Below are positions 1-7,260 of a stretch of DNA of 46,429 nt, piece after piece. The position numbers and the translations under genes are program-made. The notes beneath the pieces are model-generated. The model ran no database searches. It was not told the DNA's origin and saw only the letters and a program-made list of their open reading frames with translations. Within the stretch, counting starts at the first letter, position 1; each line of letters begins with the position of its first letter. This DNA comes from JASLDZ01 sp038226305 (GTDB lineage: Bacteria; Pseudomonadota; Alphaproteobacteria; Caulobacterales; Caulobacteraceae), in the NCBI GenBank assembly GCA_038226305.1, contig JBBRQN010000021.1:1-46429 (forward strand), in the 5' to 3' direction.

Positions 1-654
1 GGCCTGGCTGTAGGCCCCGATGCCGAACGGGTCGGCCCAGGGTGCCACGCTGGAAAGCTGCAGCTGGCGAAGGGTCGTCAGCGTGATGAAGTAGAGGATC
101 AGAAGGCCGATCACCCCCACGTAGGTCGCCATCATCGAGCGGGTGGCAGTGGCCAGGGCGAAGAGGATCGCGCCGGTCGCGAACAGGCTCGGCAGCCCCA
201 ACCCGAAGTAGGCAAAGAGGTAGTGGCCAAGGTTCAGCGGCCCCAGCTTCTCGGGGTCGATCCACGGCATGAACGAGCCGATCAGGATCGCGAGCGGGAT
301 CACCGCAAAGGCCAGCGCCGCCGCCAGCCACGCCCCGGCGAAGCGGCCCATCAGATAGGCGCCCTTGCTGACGGGGGTGGACTGCACCATCGGGCCGAAG
401 CCGGTCTCGTCGTCGCGCACCACCACGTTCGACACGAAGGCCGTGGTGACGAACATGAAGAAGATCGACAGCGTCAGCGTGGTGAGCGCGATGGCATAGG
501 GGCTGTTGGCGTGGGTGGCGCCTCGCCCGCCGATCTGGATGTTGTCCGAGGCGATCGAGCCGAAGGTGAGCAGGAAGAAGATCACCCCCGCCACCCAGAA
601 TACGGGGTTCTTCAGCTGATAGCGGAACTCGAAGGCCGCGATTCTGGCGAACAT
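1..654 (-). CDS. ABC-2 type transporter permease, C-terminus outside window
   Basis: Inner-membrane permease of an ABC exporter, read on the minus strand from an ATG at 654 and still open at base 1 (218 codons seen). The start reads MFARIAAFEFRYQLKNPVFW, followed by a hydrophobic segment, a short periplasmic stretch, and further membrane segments around residues 50-70, 105-125, 150-170 and 180-200. The layout is that of ABC-2 permeases. The ATPase gene ends only 13 bp upstream of this start, so the two form one transcription unit. Very similar N-termini occur in alphaproteobacterial permeases fused to an M1 aminopeptidase domain. That is a recollection, and the part that would show it lies outside the window. 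Substrate is unknown. Confidence 0.85.
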   Translation of the reverse strand, partial: MFARIAAFEFRYQLKNPVFWVAGVIFFLLTFGSIASDNIQIGGRGATHANSPYAIALTTLTLSIFFMFVTTAFVSNVVVRDDETGFGPMVQSTPVSKGAYLMGRFAGAWLAAALAFAVIPLAILIGSFMPWIDPEKLGPLNLGHYLFAYFGLGLPSLFATGAILFALATATRSMMATYVGVIGLLILYFITLTTLRQLQLSSVAPWADPFGIGAYSQA

Positions 655-667
655 GGCGTCGGCCCGC

Positions 668-1561
668 TCAGGCGTGGGCGACAGCGGGTGCGGCACGCGA
701 TCCGTGCAGGGCCGAGAAGTACACGTCCTCCAGCCCCCCGGCCTGCGCCTCGAACCCGTCGCCAGGGTCTGAATCGGCCAGCACGTGCGCCACGGTGCGC
801 CCGGCGAAAAGGCGGGTGGAGATCACCTCGTGGCGCTCCCGCAGGTTGGCGAGGTCGCCCTTCTCGACGGACTTGCGCCACACCCGGCCCTTGAGCTCGC
901 TCACGAGGGAACCCGGCGCGCCGGTGCGCACGATCCTGCCCGCGCAGATGATCGCCATCTGCGGGCACAGGTCGGAAACGTCGTCCACGATGTGGGTGGA
1001 GAGGATCACGACCACGTCGTCGGCGATCTCGGCGAGGAGGTTGAGGAAACGGTTGCGTTCTTCCGGGTCGAGGCCTGCTGTGGGCTCGTCCACGATGATC
1101 AGGCGCGGGTCGCCGATCAGCGCCTGGGCGATGCCGAAGCGCTGGCGCATCCCGCCGGAGAATCCGGCCAGCGCCTTCTTGCGCACGGCGTAGAGGTTCA
1201 CCTGTTCCAGCAGGCGCTCGACCTCGGCCTTGCGCTCACGGCCGTCGGCGATGCCCTTCAGCACGGCCATGTGGTCGAGCATGTCATAGGCGGAGACGCG
1301 CGGGTAGACGCCGAAGTCCTGCGGCAGGTAGCCGAGGGTGCGGCGCAGGCGCTCCGGCTCGGCCACGGCGTCGATGTCATCGAAGCGGATCAGCCCGCTG
1401 GTCGGGGTCTGCAGGGTGGCGATGCAGCGCATCAGCGAAGACTTGCCGGCGCCGTTGGGGCCGAGGAGGCCGAACATCCCGTGCGGGATGGTCAGGCTGA
1501 CGTGATCCAGCGCCTTGGTGCCGTTGGCGTAGACGTGGGTCAGCTCGTCGATTTGCAGCAT
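668..1561 (-). CDS. ABC transporter ATP-binding protein
   Basis: ATPase subunit (297 aa) that would power the adjacent ABC-2 permease. Walker A GPNGAGKS lies at residues 34-41, the Q-loop Gln at 81, the signature FSGGMRQR at 134-141, Walker B LIIVDE at 154-159 and the switch His at 190 in LSTH. The remaining 100 residues are an accessory C-terminal region common in drug/lipid-type ABC-2 ATPases. It starts with ATG. Gene order is ATPase then permease with a 13-bp gap, so co-translation is likely. Nothing in the sequence identifies the substrate. Confidence 0.93.
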   Translation of the reverse strand: MLQIDELTHVYANGTKALDHVSLTIPHGMFGLLGPNGAGKSSLMRCIATLQTPTSGLIRFDDIDAVAEPERLRRTLGYLPQDFGVYPRVSAYDMLDHMAVLKGIADGRERKAEVERLLEQVNLYAVRKKALAGFSGGMRQRFGIAQALIGDPRLIIVDEPTAGLDPEERNRFLNLLAEIADDVVVILSTHIVDDVSDLCPQMAIICAGRIVRTGAPGSLVSELKGRVWRKSVEKGDLANLRERHEVISTRLFAGRTVAHVLADSDPGDGFEAQAGGLEDVYFSALHGSRAAPAVAHA

Positions 1562-1680
1562 AGGTCGCGCGTGTCCCCGGTCGCCTCTTGAGGCAGACGC
1601 TGCACGGGGCGGCGGGGCGGCGCAAGTTAAAGGGAGGTCATCCGCCTCCCGGCTTCGCAGCCCGAGGGCTGAACGAAAGC

Positions 1681-1710
1681 GGGCGCACGGGGGTCTGACC
1701 CCGTGCGCCC
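1681..1710 (-). terminator. Hairpin terminator downstream of flagellin
   Basis: A perfect 12-bp inverted repeat (arms 1681-1692 and 1699-1710, GGGCGCACGGGG against its complement) with a 6-nt loop lies 11 bp past the flagellin stop. On the minus strand it is followed by GCTTTCGTTC, a weak T-rich tail. This fits an intrinsic terminator of the monocistronic flagellin gene. Confidence 0.75.
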
Positions 1711-1721
1711 ATTCACGCGTC

Positions 1722-2558
1722 TTAGCGGAAGAGGCTGAGCAGCGAGCTCGAGCTCGAGTTGGCGATCGAGAGCGCCTGGATGCCGAGCTGTTGCTTGGTC
1801 TGCAGCGCGGTGAGGTTGGCGCTTTCCTTGGCGATGTCGGCGTCGACGAGGTTGCCCACGCCGGCCGTCAGGGTGTCCTGCAGCTTGGAAACGAACTTCA
1901 GGTGGGTGCCCAGCGCGTTCGACGAGGTGCCGAGCTTGGCCACCGCGGCGTTCACGTTGGTGATCGCCGTGGACAGGGTGGCGACCAGGGTGGAGGCCGT
2001 GGCTGCCGAAGAGAAGTTCGCCGCCGCCGTGAACGCGGCCAGAGCCCCGCCCGAAGCGCCGAGACCCAGAACCTGGGCTTGCACGGTGAGCTTCGAAGAG
2101 CCCGTGTCGTCGGCCAGCGCGAACAGGCTGGCAGCGCCGGTCTTCAGGAGGTTTGCACCGTTGAAGCTGGCGTTGGCGATGGTCTTGCCGATCTGGTCGC
2201 GCAGGGCGGCGAAATCGTTGGAAAGGGCGGTGCGGCTGTTGGTGTCCAGCGAGGCGTCCGAGGCGGCCAGGGCCTTGGTGCGGAGCTGGTTCAGGAGGTC
2301 CGAAACGGTTTCGCCCGCCGAAACGGCGACGTCGACGGTGGACGAAGCCCGGTTGATCGAGTCCTTCACCGCGTCGAAGCCCGAGATCGAAGCGCGCGAG
2401 TTTTGGGCGATGGCCCAGATGGCGCCGTTGTCCTTGGCCGACGACACCTTCTGACCGGTGTTGATGCGGTTCTGAACCTGGGTCAACGCCGCTTGCGTGG
2501 AGTTGAGGTTCTGCAGCGCGATGAGGGCGCTGGAATTCGTGTTGATGCTGTTCGACAA
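1722..2558 (-). CDS. Flagellin (FljK-like)
   Basis: Structural subunit of the flagellar filament, exported by the flagellar type III apparatus. The 278-aa product has the conserved N-terminal coiled D0/D1 region (SINTNSSALIALQNLNSTQ, then RINTGQKVSSAKDNGAIWAI) and the conserved C-terminal helix (VDADIAKESANLTALQTKQQ, ending LLSLFR). Its short variable middle around residues 135-210 is Ala/Ser-rich. Length and motifs match the 25-28 kDa flagellins of Caulobacter. The start is TTG at 2558 with a good ribosome site (AAAGGA) 7 nt upstream; no in-frame ATG fits the conserved N-terminus. It stands alone, with no other flagellar gene in the window. Caulobacter flagellin genes are usually sigma54-dependent, but I found no correctly spaced sigma54 promoter here. 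Confidence 0.95.
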   Translation of the reverse strand: MSNSINTNSSALIALQNLNSTQAALTQVQNRINTGQKVSSAKDNGAIWAIAQNSRASISGFDAVKDSINRASSTVDVAVSAGETVSDLLNQLRTKALAASDASLDTNSRTALSNDFAALRDQIGKTIANASFNGANLLKTGAASLFALADDTGSSKLTVQAQVLGLGASGGALAAFTAAANFSSAATASTLVATLSTAITNVNAAVAKLGTSSNALGTHLKFVSKLQDTLTAGVGNLVDADIAKESANLTALQTKQQLGIQALSIANSSSSSLLSLFR

Positions 2559-2591
2559 GGCAATATCCTTTCAGGATAATTCGACGTCATT

Positions 2592-2605
2592 TTAACGTCG
2601 GTTAA
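2592..2605. promoter_or_regulatory. TTAA-N6-TTAA palindrome upstream of flagellin
   Basis: Two TTAA half-sites (2592-2595 and 2602-2605) lie about 35-45 bp upstream of the flagellin start. CtrA, the Caulobacter master regulator, recognises TTAA-N7-TTAA, and the spacing here is one base short. It could be a degenerate CtrA site or an unrelated operator in the flagellin/FAH divergent region. There is no direct evidence of binding. Confidence 0.25.
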
Positions 2606-2763
2606 TCGGGCGCAGGGACTTTCCCGAGCCATCAGGGACGTTATGCCTGCACATCTTTCATTCTGGTTACGCCGCATCGTTATCGTTCTGTTTAGACCTG
2701 ACGACCTCCTCCGATGGTATGCGAGCTGTTGCTCCACGTGTCGGGGCGGCCTATGGCGCGTCG

Positions 2764-3450
2764 ATGAGCGATTACGTCTTCCCCGCCCCGAAACAGGCGA
2801 GTGCCGCCGTCGAGAACGAGGCCGCGCGCTTCCCGGTGCGGCGCATCCTGTGCGTGGGCCGCAACTACGGCGCCCACGTGCGCGAGATGGGCGGCAACGA
2901 GAAGGATCAGCCGCCCCTGTTCTTCGCCAAGCCTGCCGATGCCGTCCGTTCTCCGGGCCAGCCCGTGCCCTATCCGCCCGGCACCATCGACCTGCATCAT
3001 GAGATCGAGCTCGTGATCGCACTGCGCGCCGGCGGGGCGGACATCCAGGTGGCGGATGCGCTGGCCTGCGTGTTCGGCTATGCGGCGGGGGTCGACCTCA
3101 CCCGGCGCGACCTGCAGGGTCTGGCCAAGAAGGGCGGCCAGCCCTGGGATGCCGCCAAGGGCTTCGATGCCTCCGCACCCATCGGCCTGATCCGCCGGGC
3201 AGAGGGCCTACCGCCGCCGCAAGGATCGATCTCCCTGACGGTGGACGGGCGGGCGCGCCAGTCCGCCCCCCTCTCGGACATGATCTGGAGCGTGGCCGAG
3301 ATCATCGCCGAAGCCTCCAGATTGTGGACGCTGAGCGCCGGCGACCTGATCTTCACCGGCACACCCGAGGGCGTCGGCCCGGTCTTGCGCGGCCAGGCGG
3401 TCGAGGGCCGCGTCGCCGACCTGCCCCCCGTCGCCTTTACCGTGAGCTGA
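2764..3450 (+). CDS. Fumarylpyruvate hydrolase-like FAH family protein
   Basis: Predicted cytosolic C-C hydrolase of the fumarylacetoacetate hydrolase fold (228 aa). The short form with FPVRRILCVGRNYGAHVREM near the N-terminus, KPADAV, EIELVIAL (metal-ligand glutamates) and FTGTPEGVGPV near the C-terminus matches NagK/YcgM-type enzymes, which split fumarylpyruvate into fumarate and pyruvate in the gentisate route. The start chosen is ATG 2764 (MSDYVFPAPKQ). An upstream ATG at 2719 would add 15 residues with no family counterpart. The next gene starts 4 bp after the stop and encodes the matching isomerase, which supports the pathway assignment. No gentisate dioxygenase is in the window, so the physiological substrate is inferred. 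Confidence 0.85.
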   Translation: MSDYVFPAPKQASAAVENEAARFPVRRILCVGRNYGAHVREMGGNEKDQPPLFFAKPADAVRSPGQPVPYPPGTIDLHHEIELVIALRAGGADIQVADALACVFGYAAGVDLTRRDLQGLAKKGGQPWDAAKGFDASAPIGLIRRAEGLPPPQGSISLTVDGRARQSAPLSDMIWSVAEIIAEASRLWTLSAGDLIFTGTPEGVGPVLRGQAVEGRVADLPPVAFTVS

Positions 3451-3454
3451 ACCG

Positions 3455-4087
3455 ATGAGCGTGATCCTGCACGGCTATTGGCGCTCCGGCCCGAGCTACC
3501 GAGTGCGCATCGGGCTGAACCTCAAGGGCGTGGCCTACACGCAGGAGCCCGTGAACCTGCTGGAAGACGCCCACCGGTCAGCCGACTACGCAGCTCTCAA
3601 CCCGCAGCGGCTTGTGCCGACGCTGGAGGTGGACGGGCGCGCCATGACCCAGAGCCCGGCGATTCTGGAATGGCTGGAGGATGCGCATCCTCTGCCGCCG
3701 CTGCTCCCCGGCGACCCGCTGGAGCGTCAGCGCGTGCGCGCGATGGCCTCGATCATCGGCAGTGACGTCCACAGCCTGCACAATCTCCGCGTCGTCAAGC
3801 GCGTGGCCTCCATCGGCGGAGACCCGCTGGCCTGGGGTCGCCACTGGATCGAGGACGGCCTTGCCGCGCTGGAACCGCAGGTGGCCGCACACGGTCGCGG
3901 CTTCGCCTATGGCGACACGCCCACCTTGCTGGATTGCTATCTCGTGCCCCAGTTCTACTCGCTGGCGCGATATGGAGTGGAGGCCTCGGCCTTTCCCGCC
4001 TGCGCCGCGGCTGTGGAGCACGCGCGCCGGCATCCCGCCTTCGCGGCCGCCCACCCGGATCGTCAACTCGACGCCTTGGCGAGCTGA
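3455..4087 (+). CDS. Maleylpyruvate/maleylacetoacetate isomerase (zeta-type GST)
   Basis: Glutathione-dependent cis-trans isomerase of ring-cleavage products (210 aa). It has an N-terminal thioredoxin-like GST domain with SGPSYRVRIGLNLKG, LNPQRLVPTLEVDG and the glutathione-contact QSPAILEWLE, then an all-helical C-terminal domain including GDTPTLLDCYLVPQ. Zeta-class MaiA enzymes usually carry Ser-Ser-Cys at the active-site motif. The Ser-Gly-Pro-Ser form here is closer to NagL maleylpyruvate isomerase (Ser-Gly-Thr-Ser, from memory). It is co-transcribed with the FAH gene (4-bp gap), and the pair would convert maleylpyruvate to fumarate and pyruvate. Maleylacetoacetate from homogentisate remains an alternative substrate. 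Confidence 0.88.
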   Translation: MSVILHGYWRSGPSYRVRIGLNLKGVAYTQEPVNLLEDAHRSADYAALNPQRLVPTLEVDGRAMTQSPAILEWLEDAHPLPPLLPGDPLERQRVRAMASIIGSDVHSLHNLRVVKRVASIGGDPLAWGRHWIEDGLAALEPQVAAHGRGFAYGDTPTLLDCYLVPQFYSLARYGVEASAFPACAAAVEHARRHPAFAAAHPDRQLDALAS

Positions 4088-4159
4088 GCCGTTGGCGGCT
4101 ATGGTCTTGGCAGGGCCAGGCCTTCGGGGACGGGGCTTGGGCGAAGCGGCGGGGGCAGC

Positions 4160-4893
4160 ATGATCGAAGACCTTCTCACGGCCAACAAGGCCTGGGCTGA
4201 CGGCAAGGTGAAGGTCGATCCGCACTTCTTCGAGCGCCTCGTGGCGCAGCAGAGCCCGGAATATCTGTGGGTCGGCTGTTCCGACAGCCGGGTGCCCGCC
4301 AACGACATCGTCGGCCGTGATCCGGGTGAAATGTTCGTGCACCGCAACGTGGCGAACCTGTGCACGCCGGGGGACCTCAACTTCCTGTCGGTGCTGCAGT
4401 ATTCGGTGGAGGTGCTGAAGGTGCGCCGCATCCTCGTCGTCGGACACTACGGCTGCGGGGGCGTCCTGGCCTCGCTCGGTGCGCCCGCCAATGGCCTCGT
4501 GGACCACTGGATCGACCCGGTCCGGCAACTGGCCGCCCGTCACGGCGCGGAGCTGGATGCGCTGTCTCCGCACGATCGCCACGACCGCCTCGTCGAGCTC
4601 AACGCTCTGGAGCAGGCACGGCTGATCAACGTGAACCCGATCATCGTCAACGCCCGCGGCAGAGGGCAGGGGGTGGGCGTGCACGCCTGGGTCTATTCCC
4701 TGAAAACCGGGATCGTCACGGATCTGCATGCACCCGTTCCGCCCGGCGCGCCCGATCCCGGCCCTCGCAGAGGGCACGCTCCGGAAGCATCGCCGGCCGC
4801 AGCCGGCCCGGCGACGGCCGCGCGCGCACCCCTGCTCCGAGAAGCGCTCCGAAGGCGGCGCGGCGGGGCCTGTTCGGTCGCCGCCTCGGCTGA
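4160..4893 (+). CDS. Beta-carbonic anhydrase, C-terminus uncertain (probable frameshift)
   Basis: Zinc enzyme interconverting CO2 and bicarbonate. The first ~190 residues are a complete beta-class core: C40, D42 and R44 in GCSDSRVP, H96 and C99 in VVGHYGCGG, and the late HAWVYSLKTGIVTDL that normally lies within 20-30 residues of the C-terminus. The frame set by ATG 4160 has no stop until 5935, giving 591 codons, of which the last ~340 run antisense through the clearly real FkbM gene. The next frame gives a basic tail (KAARRGLFGRRLG) and a stop at 4891-4893, so I take that as the probable end, assuming a frameshift (sequencing error or real) between about 4740 and 4860. The identification is firm; the 3' end is not. 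Confidence 0.75.
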
Positions 4894-4903
4894 CCTCGCG
4901 GTC

Positions 4904-5875
4904 TCAGCGCCCTGTCAGCGCCCGGCGCAGCCGAGACGCGAGGCTTGGCGCAGGCGGCGGTGCCGTCGTGGCGGCCATCGCTGCGATCATCTCGGCCTGC
5001 ACCTGCGGGGTGGCGCCTGGTTCGGGGGCCGGTGCGGCCGCGACGGGGGCGAAGCGGGCCAGAAGGGGCGCGATCTGCGCCATACGCTCCGGCGTGTCGG
5101 GCAGCATCAGGACGTAGGAGACGAAAGTGGGGTCGAGCCACTGACCCAGCGCCGAGCCATCCATCTCCTCCAGCCGGCCGTCGGTGAAGATGCGGTAGAG
5201 ACGCCGCCCGCCTGCAAACTCCTTCAGCAGCTGGGAAGGATCACCGAACCGCGACCAAAGGACCGTGGCCACCTCGCACACGATCGCCAGATCGGGCGAC
5301 CGCGCCATCAGCTGCTGCATGCCGCGGAACACCGGCACCTCGAACCCCTCCACGTCGATCTTCATCAGGTCTATGCGGGCGTCGGCGGGCAGGGCGGAGT
5401 CGAGGCTGACTACCGGCACAGTCTGGATGTCCAGGCCCGGCGGCGTCGCTTCGGTGGGCAGCAGCACGGTGCCGCCGCCGGGGTGGCTGGGGTCGTGGCA
5501 GAAGAGCAGATGCCCTGCCTCGGCGCCCAGGGCCGCGTTGAACGCCCGGTCACGGCCCGCCATGCCGTTGATGTTGATGTTCTCGTTCACGAAGGCGAAC
5601 ATCTGCGGGTTGGCTTCGAAGGCGAATACCCGGCCCGTCGGCCCCACCCGGCCCCCCACCTTGATGGTGTAGTAGCCCATGTTCGACCCGGCATCGACGA
5701 AGGTGTCGCCGGGCCTCACGAGGGCCGCCAGAACGTCGTCGACGAAGGTTTCCCAATAGCCGCCCATGACGATCCAGGCGGTGATGTCACGCGAGCGCTT
5801 GTCCACGTAGAACGGCTGGCCGGTGGAGAGCTGGGTCAGGCCCCAGTTGTCGCTCATGGAATAGTAGGGTCGCAT
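4904..5875 (-). CDS. FkbM family methyltransferase
   Basis: SAM-dependent methyltransferase (323 aa) of the FkbM type, a family often methylating sugars of surface polysaccharides or secondary metabolites. The SAM-binding motif FVDAGSNMGYYTIKVG lies near residues 57-72, with an acidic strand end VFAFEANPQ and the family hallmark LMKIDVEGFEVPVFRGM around residues 175-190. The C-terminal ~60 residues are Ala/Pro-rich and probably disordered. ATG start with GGAG 7 nt upstream. It stands alone on the minus strand between the carbonic anhydrase and alanine dehydrogenase, so context gives no acceptor substrate. Confidence 0.88.
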   Translation of the reverse strand: MRPYYSMSDNWGLTQLSTGQPFYVDKRSRDITAWIVMGGYWETFVDDVLAALVRPGDTFVDAGSNMGYYTIKVGGRVGPTGRVFAFEANPQMFAFVNENININGMAGRDRAFNAALGAEAGHLLFCHDPSHPGGGTVLLPTEATPPGLDIQTVPVVSLDSALPADARIDLMKIDVEGFEVPVFRGMQQLMARSPDLAIVCEVATVLWSRFGDPSQLLKEFAGGRRLYRIFTDGRLEEMDGSALGQWLDPTFVSYVLMLPDTPERMAQIAPLLARFAPVAAAPAPEPGATPQVQAEMIAAMAATTAPPPAPSLASRLRRALTGR

Positions 5876-6058
5876 GCACGCTCCGTCGTCCGGCCGTATT
5901 CAACCGCACCCGGGCACGGACGTTACAAGTGTTAACGCACCTTATGGAGTGGCGGTGCGTCCCGTGTCTACCGCGCACGGCCAGCACCCAAAGATGCCCT
6001 TGACCCGGCGCGAATGAGCGCGCACGGCCCCCGAAACAGTGGTTTGCGAGGAACGATC

Positions 6059-7192
6059 ATGCGCGTCGGCGTCCCCAAGGAGATCAAGTCGGACGAATAT
6101 CGGGTCGGGCTGACCCCCGGCGCCGTGCGCGAATATGTGCACAACGGCCACGAGGTGATCGTCGAGCGCGGCGCGGGCGCCGGTGCCGGCTACGACGACG
6201 GCGCCTACGAGAAGGCCGGCGCGCGGCTGGTCGACGGGGCGGACGCCGTCTTCAGCCAGGCGCAGATGATCGTGAAAGTGAAGGAGCCCCAGAAGGTTGA
6301 GTGGGAGCGGCTGACGAAGGACCATATCCTCTTCACCTACCTGCACCTCGCCCCTGACCCGGCGCAGACCAAGGGCCTGATCGACTCCGGCTGCGCGGCC
6401 ATCGCCTACGAGACCGTGACCGACGCCCGGGGCGGCCTGCCGCTCCTGGCCCCCATGAGCGAGGTGGCGGGGCGGATCGCCGTGTTCTCCGCCGCCGAGA
6501 CGCTGCTCAAGCACAACGGCGGCATGGGCCTGCTCCTCTGCGGCGTGCCCGGTACGCCGCCCGCTCGCGTTGCGGTGCTCGGCGGCGGCGTCGTAGGCAT
6601 CAACGCGGCGCGCATGGCCATGGGCCTGAACGCGGAGGTCGTGGTGCTGGAGCGCTCGCTCCCCCGGATGCGCGAGATCGACGACATCTTCCTCGGCCGC
6701 GTGCTGACCCGCTTCTCCACCGTGGGTGCCGTGGAGGAAGAGATCCTGAAAGCCGACGTGGTGATCGGAGCCGTGCTCACTGCAGGTGCCGCCGCTCCCA
6801 AGCTCGTGAAGCGCGAGCACCTCAGCCGCATGAAGCCGGGCTCGGTTCTGGTGGACGTGTCCATCGACCAGGGCGGCTGCTTCGAGACCTCCCACGCCAC
6901 CACCCACGCCAACCCCACGTTCACGGTCGACGGCGTGGTTCACTACTGCGTGGCCAACATGCCGGGAGCTGCGCCCCGCACCTCGTCGGAGGCGCTGGGC
7001 AACGCGACCCTGCCCTTCGGCCTGGCGCTCGCGAACCACGGACTCGATGCCCTCAAGCGCGACCCGCACCTCGCCAAGGGCCTGAATGTGCTGCACGGGC
7101 AGCTCACCCACCCGGCGGTGGCGCAGGCGCTCGGCATGCCCTCGATCGACCCCTACGGCCTGTGGGGCCCAAGCCAGAATCAGGCCGCGTAA
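6059..7192 (+). CDS. ald: Alanine dehydrogenase
   Basis: NAD-dependent oxidative deamination of L-alanine to pyruvate and ammonium, cytosolic. The 377-aa product starts MRVGVPKEIKSDEYRVGLTP, has the substrate-site segment KVKEPQ and the dinucleotide-binding motif VAVLGGGVVGINAA, followed by the MPGAAPRTSSEALGNATLP region of the family. The start is ATG 6059 because GAGGA ends 6 nt upstream and the protein then begins exactly where the family does. An upstream ATG at 6014 would add 15 unrelated residues. It is monocistronic or leads into the M13 peptidase gene 68 bp downstream. Confidence 0.96.
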   Translation: MRVGVPKEIKSDEYRVGLTPGAVREYVHNGHEVIVERGAGAGAGYDDGAYEKAGARLVDGADAVFSQAQMIVKVKEPQKVEWERLTKDHILFTYLHLAPDPAQTKGLIDSGCAAIAYETVTDARGGLPLLAPMSEVAGRIAVFSAAETLLKHNGGMGLLLCGVPGTPPARVAVLGGGVVGINAARMAMGLNAEVVVLERSLPRMREIDDIFLGRVLTRFSTVGAVEEEILKADVVIGAVLTAGAAAPKLVKREHLSRMKPGSVLVDVSIDQGGCFETSHATTHANPTFTVDGVVHYCVANMPGAAPRTSSEALGNATLPFGLALANHGLDALKRDPHLAKGLNVLHGQLTHPAVAQALGMPSIDPYGLWGPSQNQAA

Positions 7193-7228
7193 AGGCTTAC
7201 GGGAAAGTCATTTTCTCACCCGTTTACA

Positions 7229-7260
7229 GGCGGGGAGGCGGGGGCGTAGCGTCCCCGCCC
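7229..7260 (+). promoter_or_regulatory. GC-rich hairpin abutting the M13 peptidase start
   Basis: GGCGGGG occurs twice (7229-7235, 7237-7243) and its complement CCCCGCC at 7253-7259, immediately before ATG 7261. The second copy folds on it with a 9-nt loop. The best Shine-Dalgarno match (GGGGAGG, 7232-7238) is therefore separated from the start by, or partly buried in, the hairpin. It might control translation or be a GC-rich coincidence. Confidence 0.35.

Noticed and set aside
2600..2700. Sigma54 promoter for flagellin
   Set aside because: The TGGC and TGC elements on the minus strand have 15 rather than 10 bp between the GG and GC.
2650..2720. Sigma28 (FliA) promoter for flagellin
   Set aside because: TAAA with 15-bp spacing exists but the -10 matches only 4 of 8 positions, and as I recall Caulobacter flagellins do not use FliA.
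4160..5935. 591-aa carbonic anhydrase fusion protein
   Set aside because: The part after about residue 195 has no recognisable domain and is antisense to the intact FkbM methyltransferase gene; a frameshift near 4740-4860 is simpler.
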